From contig NZ_CP180351.1 in assembly GCF_048006345.1 (NCBI RefSeq), forward strand, positions 4,154,001-4,218,000: 64,000 bases of DNA. Direction: 5' to 3'. This document shows, piece after piece, positions 1-8,428 of the stretch (the stretch's first letter is position 1; each line of letters starts with the position of its first letter). This DNA is from Marivita sp030148515 (GTDB lineage Bacteria; Pseudomonadota; Alphaproteobacteria; Rhodobacterales; Rhodobacteraceae). The translations under genes and the position numbers were made by a program. The notes below the pieces were generated by a model that ran no database searches, was not told where the DNA came from, and saw only the letters and a list, made by a program, of their open reading frames with translations.

Positions 1-553
1 CCTGGTAGTCTTCGCCCGGCCCTCCGCTGCGTGAATCCTCTTTCAGGTCAACCACCACCCCATCCCGTGCTGCGTGGATTGGCGTACCTTCGGGCATGTC
101 GAAATCGACAGCGTACCGATGCGCGCCAACGTGCGTGAAGCGGCCGTTGCAGCTTTGACCTACCCGAAAAGCTTTGCCCTGCGCAAAAGGCAGCCGATAG
201 GCGTAGCTGTCATCATGCCGCGCAGTGATGTCGCCGCGGCTCCAGGTAAACGTGTAACTGTAGGACCACGCCGCGTTCCGTCTTTGGGACAAGGTGAACA
301 AAAGCACCCGCTCATTTCCGTTCAGAACGAACGGTCCCGAACTGCCTTCCGTGCGCTGAAGGTTTGTCACATCCAGTTCAATGTTCAGCGTGACTGGCAG
401 AAGCCTGTATCGGTTCTCGGCATAAAAAGCGATTGCGCTGCCGCTTTGCACGGTCTCGATGCAGACCTTCTGAAACTTGGTGTCACAGCTTCGGTCCGCC
501 GCCGCAAATGACGGAGTGACGATCGCAAGAGCGAGCAGAAGTCGTTTGAACAT
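1..553 (-). CDS. M23-family metallopeptidase, secreted (3' end outside window)
   Basis: Translating the minus strand from the ATG at 553 gives 184 codons with no stop before the window edge, so the C-terminus is missing. The first 18-20 residues (MFKRLLLALAIVTPSFAAAD) are a typical Sec signal peptide, so the product is exported. At residues 141-167 the segment HVGAHRYAVDFDMPEGTPI, followed by AARDG, is the entry to an M23 (LytM-type) endopeptidase fold, with a zinc-ligand pair in the H...D arrangement. The second half of the zinc site (HxH) would lie beyond the window. M23 enzymes cut peptidoglycan cross-bridges in the periplasm. The roughly 120-residue N-terminal part resembles no family I can name. 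The gene reads away from sat-cysC, separated by that gene's terminator. Confidence 0.8.
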   Translation of the reverse strand, partial: MFKRLLLALAIVTPSFAAADRSCDTKFQKVCIETVQSGSAIAFYAENRYRLLPVTLNIELDVTNLQRTEGSSGPFVLNGNERVLLFTLSQRRNAAWSYSYTFTWSRGDITARHDDSYAYRLPFAQGKAFRVGQSCNGRFTHVGAHRYAVDFDMPEGTPIHAARDGVVVDLKEDSRSGGPGEDYQ

Positions 554-647
554 GGCTGTATTGCTACTGTTGTCGAACACTGTTCGTACTAGGCCACGAT
601 ACAACCCACAGCACAACCGCGTCCTGACGGACACGCCTTAAACGAAA

Positions 648-671
648 AGGGCCGGGAACTGTCCCGGCCCT
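648..671 (-). terminator. Rho-independent terminator of sat-cysC
   Basis: A perfect 10-bp stem (648-657 pairing with 662-671, AGGGCCGGGA type) with a 4-nt loop is followed, in the minus direction, by TTTTCGTTT. It lies 11 bp after the sat-cysC stop codon. Confidence 0.85.
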
Positions 672-682
672 GCATTGTGTTC

Positions 683-2398
683 TTATTGACCCGCGATCAA
701 ACCAAGGCTTTCGAGTTTCAGGATGACCTGATGCGCGCAGTTGTCGACCTCGACATTCTCGGTCTCGACCCGCAGCTCCGGGTTTTCCGGCACATCATAA
801 GGGTCTGAGATCCCCGTGAATTCCTTGATCTTGCCTTCCCGCGCCAGCTTGTAGAGCCCCTTGCGGTCGCGGCGTTCGCATTCCTCGAGGCTCGTGGCGA
901 CATGCACCTCGATGAAGGCGCCGAACTGTTCGATGTCTTCGCGCACCGCACGGCGTGTTGTGGCATAGGGTGCAATCGGCGCACAGATCGCGATACCACC
1001 GTTTTTGGTGATCTCGGATGCAACATAGCCGATGCGGCGAATGTTCAGATCGCGGTGTTCCTTGCTGAACCCCAACTCGGATGACAGGTTCTTCCGCACG
1101 ATATCGCCATCCAGCAGCGTGACCGGACGCCCGCCCATTTCCATCAGTTTGACCATAAGCGCGTTTGCGATGGTCGATTTGCCTGAACCCGAAAAGCCGG
1201 TGAAGAACACTGTAAAGCCCTGCTTCGACCGCTGCGGTTTGGTCTTGCGCAGTTCGTTTACCACTTCGGGGAACGAGAACCACTCTGGGATCTCAAGACC
1301 TTCGGCCAGACGGCGGCGCAGTTCGGTCCCCGAGATATCGAGGATCGTCACCTTGTCCTTGTCCGCGATTTCATCCATCGGCTCGTACTGGGCGCGTTCC
1401 TGCACATAGACCATCTGTTTGAAATCAACCATTTCGAGACCGATCTCGTCCTGATGTTCGCGGAACAGATCCTGCGCATCATAAGGACCGTAAAAATCCT
1501 CACCCTTGGAGTTCTTGCCGGGGCCAGCGTGATCGCGGCCGACGATGAAATGCGTGCAGCCGTGGTTCTTGCGGATCAACCCATGCCACACGGCCTCGCG
1601 CGGTCCGGCCATGCGCATGGCAAGGTTCAACAGGCTCATTGTCGTGGTGGACTGGGGATACTTGTCCAGAACGGCCTCGTAGCACCGAACGCGGGTAAAA
1701 TGGTCCACGTCGCCGGGTTTGGTCATACCGACCACCGGATGGATCAGCAGGTTGGCCTGCGCCTCTTTCGCGGCGCGGAAGGTCAGTTCCTGATGCGCGC
1801 GGTGCAGCGGATTGCGGGTCTGGAATGCGACCACCTTACGCCAGCCCAGCTTGCGGAAATAGGCGCGCAATTCATTCGGCGTGTCACGGCGACCACGGAA
1901 ATCATAGTGTACGGGCTGCTGGATACCTGTGACCGGACCACCCAGATAGACCTTGCCCGCCTTGTTGTGCAGGTAGTTCACAGCCGGGTGGGCGTCGTCA
2001 TCCGCGCCAAAGACCTTTTCCGCCTCGCGCGCCTTGTTCGGCACCCAGCGGTCTGTCACGGTCATCGTACCAAGGATCACACCTTCCTGATCGCGCAGGG
2101 CGATGTCCTGACCGATTTCGAGGTTTTCTGCGAATGCTTCAGACACGTCCAGAGTGATCGGCATTGGCCAGAGCGTGCCGTCTGCAAGGCGCATCTTCTC
2201 GACGACGCTGTTGTAATCCTCTTCGCTCAGGAATCCCTTGAGTGGGTTGAAACCGCCATTCATCAGGAGTTCCAGATCGCAAATCTGGCGCGGCGTCAGA
2301 TCGTGGCTGACAAGGTCAGCGGCTTCCAGCTTCAGCTTCTGCGCACTGTCATATGAGACATAGAGTTCCGGGATCGGGGCAAGGTTCTGGGGATACAT
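683..2398 (-). CDS. Bifunctional sulfate adenylyltransferase / adenylylsulfate kinase
   Basis: This 571-residue protein converts sulfate and ATP to APS and then to PAPS, in the cytoplasm. The N-terminal ~390 residues are an ATP sulfurylase of the single-chain Sat type, with the QTRNPLHRAHQE nucleotide motif and GRDHAGPG. The C-terminal ~178 residues are an APS kinase (CysC) with a P-loop GFSGSGKS at about residues 401-408 and the LDGD motif. The ATG at 2398 (MYPQNLAPIPELY) is preferred over an upstream in-frame start at 2482 because it matches the family N-terminus and length. trxB lies 191 bp upstream on the same strand; thioredoxin is the electron donor for PAPS/APS reductases, so the pairing is functionally sensible (inference). 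No cysDN-type genes are in the window. Confidence 0.95.
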   Translation of the reverse strand: MYPQNLAPIPELYVSYDSAQKLKLEAADLVSHDLTPRQICDLELLMNGGFNPLKGFLSEEDYNSVVEKMRLADGTLWPMPITLDVSEAFAENLEIGQDIALRDQEGVILGTMTVTDRWVPNKAREAEKVFGADDDAHPAVNYLHNKAGKVYLGGPVTGIQQPVHYDFRGRRDTPNELRAYFRKLGWRKVVAFQTRNPLHRAHQELTFRAAKEAQANLLIHPVVGMTKPGDVDHFTRVRCYEAVLDKYPQSTTTMSLLNLAMRMAGPREAVWHGLIRKNHGCTHFIVGRDHAGPGKNSKGEDFYGPYDAQDLFREHQDEIGLEMVDFKQMVYVQERAQYEPMDEIADKDKVTILDISGTELRRRLAEGLEIPEWFSFPEVVNELRKTKPQRSKQGFTVFFTGFSGSGKSTIANALMVKLMEMGGRPVTLLDGDIVRKNLSSELGFSKEHRDLNIRRIGYVASEITKNGGIAICAPIAPYATTRRAVREDIEQFGAFIEVHVATSLEECERRDRKGLYKLAREGKIKEFTGISDPYDVPENPELRVETENVEVDNCAHQVILKLESLGLIAGQ

Positions 2399-2589
2399 TA
2401 TTCTGCTCACTGTCCAATTTTGCGCGCTGGTTACGCCCTCAGCCGGACACAAGTCCAGAGACAAGGTCACGCAGCGTTGCAATTCGGGAAGATGTGCGGA
2501 ATTTGCGCCAGTTTTGGTGACGGACTACCGAAAATCCACTGGAAACAGAGGATATGGGTCGGATTTCTGTGGCCGACCCATAGTCATTC

Positions 2590-3594
2590 TCACTCTGCCG
2601 CGGGTGCCTCTGCGCCATAGCCCAAAGGCTCGGACACAACTTTTCCGGCATCATCGCCGACTTCCGCAAGGAACCGCTCTGCCTCAAGAGCTGCCATACA
2701 GCCCATGCCAGCCGATGTGACCGCCTGACGATATTTGTGGTCGGTCAGATCACCTGCAGCGAACACACCTGGGATCGAGGTTTCGGTGCTGTCGGGCTTG
2801 GTCACTACATAGCCGCCCATGTGCGTTTCCAGAACATCCTTGACCAGTTCATTGGCCGGTGCGTGGCCGATGGCAATGAACACGCCCTTGCAGGGGATCT
2901 CTTTGATCTCCCCGGTCTCAACGTGTTTCACGCGGACACCTTCGACGCCCTTCGGCATATCGGTGCCGAACACCTCGTCCAACTGGTGATGCCAGAGCGT
3001 TTCGATCTTTGGGTTCTTGAACAGCCGGTCCTGAAGGATCTTTTCCGCTCGCAATTCGTCGCGGCGGTGGATCAGGGTCACCTTGGAGGCAAAGTTCGTC
3101 AGGAACAGCGCTTCTTCCACAGCGGTGTTGCCGCCACCGATCACGACGATTTCCTGACCGCGATAGAAAAAGCCGTCACAGGTCGCGCAGGCTGAAACAC
3201 CGAAGCCCTTGAACGCGTCTTCCGACGGAAGACCCAGCCATTTTGCGCGGGCTCCGGTGGCAAGGATCAAAGCATCCGCTGTGTAAACCGTGCCGCTGTC
3301 TGACTGCGCGGTGAAGGGGCGTTTGGACAGGTCAAGCGATGTGATCAGATCGCCGATGATCTCGGTCCCCATGGCGCGGGCATGCGCTTCCATGCGGACC
3401 ATCAGGTCCGGACCCTGCACTTCGGTATCGCCGGGCCAGTTCTCGACTTCGGTGGTGGTGGTCAGCTGGCCACCCGGCTCCATGCCCTGCACGAGGATCG
3501 GCTCGAGCATGGCGCGGCTCGCATAGACACCAGCGGTGTAGCCGGCAGGGCCGGAGCCGATGATCAGAACCTTGGTATGGCGTGTGTCGGACAT
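2590..3594 (-). CDS. trxB: Thioredoxin-disulfide reductase
   Basis: A 334-residue flavoprotein that reduces thioredoxin with NADPH. The FAD-binding GSGPAGYTAGVYASRA lies at residues 13-27, the redox-active CATC at 136-139 inside SACATCDGFF, and the NADPH-binding GGGNTAVEEA near 153. The C-terminal AAGDLTDHKYRQAVTSAGMG is the FAD-contacting stretch of the family. It is slightly longer than E. coli TrxB because of an acidic/alanine-rich tail. It is divergent from an Lrp/AsnC regulator and upstream of sat-cysC. Start ATG at 3594 gives MSDTRHTKVLIIGSG. Confidence 0.97.
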   Translation of the reverse strand: MSDTRHTKVLIIGSGPAGYTAGVYASRAMLEPILVQGMEPGGQLTTTTEVENWPGDTEVQGPDLMVRMEAHARAMGTEIIGDLITSLDLSKRPFTAQSDSGTVYTADALILATGARAKWLGLPSEDAFKGFGVSACATCDGFFYRGQEIVVIGGGNTAVEEALFLTNFASKVTLIHRRDELRAEKILQDRLFKNPKIETLWHHQLDEVFGTDMPKGVEGVRVKHVETGEIKEIPCKGVFIAIGHAPANELVKDVLETHMGGYVVTKPDSTETSIPGVFAAGDLTDHKYRQAVTSAGMGCMAALEAERFLAEVGDDAGKVVSEPLGYGAEAPAAE

Positions 3595-3711
3595 GGGGGC
3601 AGCCTCGCATCAAAGCAGTAAGTGACTCTTGTGTCCTACGGATATATGCGTCTGCTGCCCGGTTCGCAAATCAATGCAAGACAACATCCCGCAGGTTTAA
3701 GCTGTGATTTG

Positions 3712-3776
3712 ATTGTTTAAGATTGTTGCGCGGCGTTGAAACAATATTGCGCACAGCCTGCGGGTGATATAACAAT
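3712..3776. promoter_or_regulatory. Repeated ATTGTT/AACAAT half-sites between trxB and lrp
   Basis: The AT-rich divergent intergenic region holds ATTGTT at 3712-3717 and 3722-3727, a 10-bp direct repeat, and the inverse AACAAT at 3740-3745 and 3771-3776. Lrp/AsnC regulators commonly bind degenerate AT-rich inverted repeats and control their own gene and divergent neighbours. These are plausible operators for the adjacent regulator, but no promoter elements were assigned. Confidence 0.35.
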
Positions 3777-3800
3777 ACCAAAAAATCAGGGGTGCTGAGA

Positions 3801-4301
3801 ATGCCGTCACATCGGTTGGATCCAATAGACCGCAAGATACTGGCAGAGCTTCAGGCAGATGGTCGCATGACCAACGTCGAATTGGCGCGCCGTGTGGGGA
3901 TTTCGGCGCCGCCGTGCCTGCGCCGTGTGCGCACCTTGGAAGAGCAGGGCTTCATTCGCGGATACCACGCAGAGGTTGATCCACGCGAGTTGGGCTTCGA
4001 AGTGCAGGTCTTTGCCATGGTCGGTCTCCAAAGCCAGGCCGAGGCGGATCTTCGCGCGTTCGAGGACCGATGCCGCGGCTGGTCGCTTGTCCGCGAGTGT
4101 CACATGCTGAATGGGGAGGTCGATTTCATCCTCAAATGCGTGGCGCCGGATCTGAGCACGTTCCAGAGCTTTCTGACCGGTAGCCTGCTGACCTCTCCCA
4201 ATGTGGGCAGTGTCAAAACTTCGTTGGTGATCCGGGGCGCGAAAGACGAACCCGGCGTGCCGTTCGACATCCTTGAAGCGCGGCTTGGCGACCCGGCCTG
4301 A
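3801..4301 (+). CDS. Lrp/AsnC-family transcriptional regulator
   Basis: A 166-residue DNA-binding protein. Residues ~4-60 (HRLDPIDRKILAELQADGRM, then NVELARRVGISAPPCLRRVRTLEEQGFI) form the AsnC winged helix-turn-helix. The C-terminal part is the RAM/ligand-sensing domain, with VRECHMLNGEVDFILK. The ATG at 3801 follows an AGGGGT ribosome-binding site and is preferred over a GTG at 3792. It is divergent from trxB with 206 bp between, which suggests autoregulation and possibly control of trxB. The effector amino acid cannot be read from the sequence. Confidence 0.92.
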   Translation: MPSHRLDPIDRKILAELQADGRMTNVELARRVGISAPPCLRRVRTLEEQGFIRGYHAEVDPRELGFEVQVFAMVGLQSQAEADLRAFEDRCRGWSLVRECHMLNGEVDFILKCVAPDLSTFQSFLTGSLLTSPNVGSVKTSLVIRGAKDEPGVPFDILEARLGDPA

Positions 4302-4317
4302 CCCGCTTTTCGGGCGG

Positions 4318-5097
4318 TTAGGCGACCCTCAGGGTTTCGATCACATCGCGCGTCGTACGCGGGAAGGCAAGATCCCCAAACGCCTCTAGATTATCCAGAT
4401 GTGCGAACATGGACTGCAGCATGGCGCGCACCGAGGTGCCAATATCGGCTGCGGAAATGCGGCCAGGATGGTAGCTTTCCAGTTCGTGCCCATTCGCGCG
4501 AATGATGCCGTGGCGGCGCAAGGCAAAGTGATAAAGTTGCACCGGTCCCGGTGGGGTAATGCGCAAAACCCTGTCGCCATCGATATAGTCGCTGGCCGGG
4601 GCCAGAACGGCGTCACAATTCAGCAGATCGGGAAAGCGATCCTGTCGGATCACCATCCGGGCGGCAGGACCAAGCAAGAGATCGGTTTGGTCCATGCCGA
4701 TCCCCGGCAAACGGAGCAAATGGGTGAGAGAGGTGGTATCAGCGGCAAAGTCCGGCAGGTATGGCGTGCTGCCGATCCAGACAACCGGTTGGGGCCCACG
4801 ATGGGTTTCGACCAGATCGCCGGGGATCAAATCCTCGACGGCAATCGGCCCCATGACCGTCGAAATCAGGGTGCCGCGCGCGAAGGCCGACGCACAGGCT
4901 TCAAATGTTGCGGACGCGGGAACTGTGAAACTGGACTCGGACACGGACTGGTCCGGGAGGAGTGCGGCAGCCTCGATAGTGCGGGTGAGAGGGACGTCGC
5001 GTCGAGGCTGCCCGTCGAACGTGGCAACTTTATCGGTGGAAACTGCATAGGCATTGAAGTCGGTCGTCGCCGCGCGATCGGTCGAGGTCTGAGCCAT
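4318..5097 (-). CDS. Hint-domain protein (hedgehog/intein-like), nucleophile Cys absent
   Basis: 259 residues. From about residue 70 the pattern FARGTLISTVMGPIAVEDL, then GDLV and PVVWIG, is the start of a Hint_2-type domain as found in many Rhodobacteraceae. The end, RRHGIIRANGHELESYHPG, matches the closing block. Family members normally begin the domain with Cys (CFxxGT). Here the equivalent residue is Ala71 and the nearest Cys is Cys68, so self-cleavage chemistry is doubtful. The N-terminal ~60 residues are low-complexity and polar. No neighbour explains its role. It ends 17 bp from the convergent Lrp gene. Function is unknown; these proteins are often encoded singly or as tails of large exported proteins. 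Confidence 0.8.
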   Translation of the reverse strand: MAQTSTDRAATTDFNAYAVSTDKVATFDGQPRRDVPLTRTIEAAALLPDQSVSESSFTVPASATFEACASAFARGTLISTVMGPIAVEDLIPGDLVETHRGPQPVVWIGSTPYLPDFAADTTSLTHLLRLPGIGMDQTDLLLGPAARMVIRQDRFPDLLNCDAVLAPASDYIDGDRVLRITPPGPVQLYHFALRRHGIIRANGHELESYHPGRISAADIGTSVRAMLQSMFAHLDNLEAFGDLAFPRTTRDVIETLRVA

Positions 5098-5216
5098 GTG
5101 ATACCTTTTACGTTAGGTCACATCCGCGTTGGCCCCCACCAACAACACCAGAAGGACGGTGCAATTTCGTTGAGCATAAAATGGCTGATCAATGTTTGAT
5201 TCGTCAAAAAACAACG

Positions 5217-5246
5217 AAAATTGGCCGCGAAATCGCGGCCAATTTT
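5217..5246 (-). terminator. Perfect 30-bp palindrome with U-tracts on both sides
   Basis: Two 14-bp arms (5217-5230 and 5233-5246) separated by 2 nt form a GC-rich core (TTGGCCGCGA) flanked by AAAA/TTTT, so the hairpin would terminate in either direction. It lies 89 bp beyond the stop codon of the small gene at 5335-5487 and 120 bp before the Hint gene start, both on the minus strand. Confidence 0.8.
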
Positions 5247-5334
5247 CTGACAACTGGGGGATTGTCGTACTCCTTGGAACAGCGCTGCCACAATTGGGGA
5301 GGATTGTGGCGGTCCGGCTGTTCTCGGGGCGTTC

Positions 5335-5487
5335 TCAGGCGCGTTTGCGGGCGGCCTCTTCAGCGGCTTGCGCCTTGATCCGGTCAAACATGGCTTTGCG
5401 TGTCGCGCCACGCTGGAAGGGAAGTGCAGGAAGTTCCTCTTTCGATGTTGCAACGACAGAGGCGATGAATTTCGAAGTGCGCGACAT
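5335..5487 (-). CDS. Small conserved-looking 50-residue protein
   Basis: An ATG at 5487, with GGAG 9-12 bases upstream, opens a 50-codon frame ending in TGA at 5335. The product is lysine/arginine- and alanine-rich (begins MSRTSKFIASVVATSKEELP, ends AAEEAARKRA) and has a predicted helical C-terminal half. It has a good ribosome-binding site, a strong downstream hairpin, and resembles short uncharacterised proteins I recall from Roseobacter genomes. No membrane segment or signal peptide is visible. Function unknown. Confidence 0.65.
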   Translation of the reverse strand: MSRTSKFIASVVATSKEELPALPFQRGATRKAMFDRIKAQAAEEAARKRA

Positions 5488-5625
5488 TGGACTGCTCCGG
5501 TGGTGTTCCGTTGTTTCTTGATCCTAAATAACCCGCGCAATTGGGCGCGTTTGTGACCAAACGTGGACAATCTCGGTGTATTACTGTGATTGATTTGGGC
5601 AGCGCGCCAATGGCGCAGATGCCTG

Positions 5626-6381
5626 TCAGAGCCGGATCACGGAAATCAAACGGCCGTAATCTGCCTCGCGCGCATGGGTCGCGCGACGGTAGGAATAAAA
5701 GCGATCTGCGTCAGAATATGTACAGTGCCGTGTCCATTCGGCGTCCACACCGGCGCTGCGAAGCTTGTGCAATCCAAAGCCCGGCAAATCGAAATGGAAC
5801 TTGTCTTCCACACCGTTGACGAAGAACCGCGCATATTGTGGGTCTTCGGCCAGAAACGCATCCAGAAATTCGGGTCCAACCTCGTAGGCGCGCTGGCTGA
5901 TACTGGGTCCGATCACTGCTTTGATTGTTTCGCGGTGGGCACCAAGCGCGATCATCGCGTCGATGGTCGCCTCCAAAACGCCGTCCAGAGACCCGCGCCA
6001 CCCGGCATGCGCCGCGCCGACCACGCCCGCGTCATGATCCGCAAAAAGCACCGGCTGGCAATCGGCGGTCAATACACCAAGAGCCACACCCGGCGTCTTT
6101 GTGACCATGGCATCGGCTTTCGGTTTCGGGGTGCCAAATGGCCCATCGACAACCTCGACCTTGGCGGAATGGACCTGATGAACGCTGACAAGCTGCTCAC
6201 CGGGCACCTCCATTGCGTCGGCGACGCGACTGCGGTTGATGGCCACGATTTCCGTCTGGTCTGTCGATCCTGCGCCGCAGTTCAATCCTGCAAACACACC
6301 CGACGACGCTCCGCCGCGCCGCGTGAAAAAACCGTGGCGCAGGGGGCCAAGGCTGTCTGACGTAATGATTTCCAGCGTCAT
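5626..6381 (-). CDS. pgeF: Peptidoglycan editing factor PgeF (YfiH/laccase-domain family)
   Basis: 251 residues of the DUF152/polyphenol-oxidase family. The conserved LTADCQPVLF and HAGWRGSLDGVLEATI motifs supply Cys/His ligands, and the start RHGFFTRRGGASSG is typical. E. coli PgeF (YfiH) is a cytoplasmic hydrolase that removes mis-incorporated L-Ser from UDP-MurNAc precursors; other members have purine-nucleoside activity. The start ATG overlaps the stop of the upstream methyltransferase by 4 bp, placing it third in an lgt - methyltransferase - pgeF operon, an order common in alphaproteobacteria. Confidence 0.93.
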   Translation of the reverse strand: MTLEIITSDSLGPLRHGFFTRRGGASSGVFAGLNCGAGSTDQTEIVAINRSRVADAMEVPGEQLVSVHQVHSAKVEVVDGPFGTPKPKADAMVTKTPGVALGVLTADCQPVLFADHDAGVVGAAHAGWRGSLDGVLEATIDAMIALGAHRETIKAVIGPSISQRAYEVGPEFLDAFLAEDPQYARFFVNGVEDKFHFDLPGFGLHKLRSAGVDAEWTRHCTYSDADRFYSYRRATHAREADYGRLISVIRL

Positions 6382-7454
6382 GGGTCCAGTCCGGGCGGCG
6401 GCGACTCGTCCACTGGGTACAGCCCCAGCACTTTGAACAAGGAACCCATTTCATCGGGGTGGGTCAACCGTCGATGTGCTGCCACATGCGCGTCGAGTGC
6501 GTCGCCGTTCAAACTCTTGGCCAGACTCTGCGCACGCGGCGTAATTCCGAGCCGTTCAAGAAAGACACCCTGATTGGTCAACTGGCTGGCGGCGCATCCC
6601 GCGATCAAGGCCGCCCGTGCCAAAGCCTCGAAATCGACATGGGCGGTCAGATCGGCGCGCCCCGGTTCGGCAAATGGATCTACAGGTCGGTGTGCACGTA
6701 CGGCTTGAAAGGTATCGCCGTCGGAATGCCATCCACCATAATCGATGAAAAGCGCCATGCCGCCATTGGGCGCGATCCGGCGTGCCAACGCATCCACCAC
6801 CGCCGTCGCGTGGGCGCAGGTCTCGATCAATGCGCCCGGCACGGTGTCATCCAGACGATTGTTAAGTGCGTCAATCGGAACCGGATCGCTCAGACCGCGC
6901 TGCAATCCGCCGTCTTCCGAAAGCCCCACCATCACCTCGCGCCAGCCTTTCGGATCGCGTTGAAACTGCCGGATCGGAAGCGCATCGAAAAACTCGTTGG
7001 CGATAACGTAGACCGGCATTTCTTCGGGCAGCGTTTCCGCGCTGTCGTGCCAAGTCGGGTCATGTGCGGGAAGGGCGGCCGCTTGCAGGGCGCGCATGCG
7101 GTTAGACGCCTCAACCAGATGCAGCTCTGCTGCGGCATGAAACCCCGGCACCTGCAATGTCGCCCGCATCACATCCGCAATCAACGTTCCGCGCCCGGGC
7201 CCTAGCTCGACCAAGGCAAAGCGATCTGGTGCGTCTTGGTCCATCCAGCTTTGCGCAAGGCAAAGGCCGATCAGTTCTCCGAACATCTGGCTGATTTCTG
7301 GCGCGGTGGTGAAATCGCCGTCCACACCCAAAGCGTCCTGTGTGGTATAGTAACCGTGTTTCGGATGCAGAAGGCACGCTGACATGTATTGCGCGAGGGT
7401 CATCGGCCCCGTCGCCTTGATCTGCTTGCGAAGGAGGTCAGCAAGAGCAGTCAT
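6378..7454 (-). CDS. Class I SAM-dependent methyltransferase, MidA/NDUFAF7 family
   Basis: 358 residues from the ATG at 7454 (MTALADLLRKQIKATGPMTL). The motifs YMSACLLHPKHGYYTTQDALG and GDFTTAPEISQMFGELIGLC, then VELGPGRGTLIADVMR, are diagnostic of the MidA/NDUFAF7 family; its mitochondrial member methylates an arginine of a complex I subunit. The bacterial substrate is usually unassigned. It overlaps the lgt stop and the pgeF start by 4 bp each, so the three genes are translationally coupled. An open frame continues upstream to 8351, but that extension lies antiparallel in frame to lgt and is not coding. Confidence 0.9.
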   Translation of the reverse strand: MTALADLLRKQIKATGPMTLAQYMSACLLHPKHGYYTTQDALGVDGDFTTAPEISQMFGELIGLCLAQSWMDQDAPDRFALVELGPGRGTLIADVMRATLQVPGFHAAAELHLVEASNRMRALQAAALPAHDPTWHDSAETLPEEMPVYVIANEFFDALPIRQFQRDPKGWREVMVGLSEDGGLQRGLSDPVPIDALNNRLDDTVPGALIETCAHATAVVDALARRIAPNGGMALFIDYGGWHSDGDTFQAVRAHRPVDPFAEPGRADLTAHVDFEALARAALIAGCAASQLTNQGVFLERLGITPRAQSLAKSLNGDALDAHVAAHRRLTHPDEMGSLFKVLGLYPVDESPPPGLDP

Positions 7455-8335
7455 GCGCGGCGTGCCGTTGTCCAAAGGTAAACGCCGATCAGGATCATCG
7501 GCACTGACAGGATTTGCCCCATGGTCAAACCGTATCCACCGAGATGCCATGCAAGGCCGAGCGGGTTGCCCTCGGATACAAACTGCGCATCGGGCTGCCG
7601 CACGAATTCCACAAGAAAGCGCGCGACACCGTATCCCCCGATGAACAATCCGACGATCCGCCCCGGCACTTTCAATGCGCCCTTGCGGAAGGCAAGCCAC
7701 AGCAGAACCGCCCCCAGGAGCAGACCTTCCAGAAGCGCCTCGTAGAGCTGCGACGGGTGGCGGGCACAAATCTCCCCAAGCGCCTGGCCACAGGATTGCG
7801 CACCCTGTCCCGGAAACTGGACGCCCCAGGGCAGGTCCGTCGGACGACCCCAAAGCTCTGCGTTGATGAAGTTTGAAATCCGCCCCAGCAACAGCCCCGG
7901 TGGCGTCGCGAGCGCCATCATGTCCGCCGTCGGGCGCAACGGCAAACCTTCCTTCATGCAGTAGATCAGCGCAGCAAGGATGACCCCGATCAGACCACCA
8001 TGAAACGCCATGCCGCCCTGCCACACCGCGATGATTTCTAGCGGATTCGCGAAATAGTAGCTTGGCTGGTAAAACAGCACGAACCCAAGCCGCCCTCCGA
8101 GGATGACCCCAAGGATCACCCAGGTCAGCAATTCCTCGACCTGTTCGGGGCGCATCGGTGGCGTGTCGCCCGCCCAAAGCGTCACCCGCTTCACGGCCGC
8201 AACCGCGATCCGCCACCCGATCAGGATGCCCGCGATATAGGCCAAGGCATACCAGCGCAACGCGAATTCCATCCCGAAGATCGGGATCGTAAACAGCTCT
8301 GGCGAGACATTCGGAAAAGGCAGACCCGTGGACAT
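7451..8335 (-). CDS. lgt: Prolipoprotein diacylglyceryl transferase
   Basis: 294-residue inner-membrane enzyme that transfers diacylglyceryl from phosphatidylglycerol to the lipobox Cys of prolipoproteins. About seven hydrophobic segments are visible. The Lgt signature GRISNFINAELWGR is at residues 151-164, the essential-type His is in MAFHGGLIG (around 112), and RPSQLYE-like RHPSQLYEALLEG follows. It heads an overlapping run with the MidA-like methyltransferase and pgeF. Divergent from the UbiK-like gene with 93 bp between. Confidence 0.97.
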   Translation of the reverse strand: MSTGLPFPNVSPELFTIPIFGMEFALRWYALAYIAGILIGWRIAVAAVKRVTLWAGDTPPMRPEQVEELLTWVILGVILGGRLGFVLFYQPSYYFANPLEIIAVWQGGMAFHGGLIGVILAALIYCMKEGLPLRPTADMMALATPPGLLLGRISNFINAELWGRPTDLPWGVQFPGQGAQSCGQALGEICARHPSQLYEALLEGLLLGAVLLWLAFRKGALKVPGRIVGLFIGGYGVARFLVEFVRQPDAQFVSEGNPLGLAWHLGGYGLTMGQILSVPMILIGVYLWTTARRA

Positions 8336-8428
8336 GCGCGCAGATGCTCATCGCTCTGCGGCGAAGTCAACCTTGTGCCGCGTGGGTGTGCAGCCCATAT
8401 AGAGGTCAAGCAAACGCCGGAGGCAGAC

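Noticed and set aside
74..511. 145-codon plus-strand frame at the window start
   Set aside because: The opposite strand encodes a signal peptide followed by an M23 motif, so this is its shadow.
5118..5570. 150-codon minus-strand frame overlapping the small gene and the 30-bp palindrome
   Set aside because: It reads through a terminator palindrome and lies in a different frame from the better-supported 50-codon gene at 5335-5487.
6378..8351. A 657-codon open frame that would fuse extra sequence to the MidA-like methyltransferase
   Set aside because: The first ~300 codons lie in another frame of lgt and have shadow-type composition. The methyltransferase has a normal start at 7454 overlapping the lgt stop.
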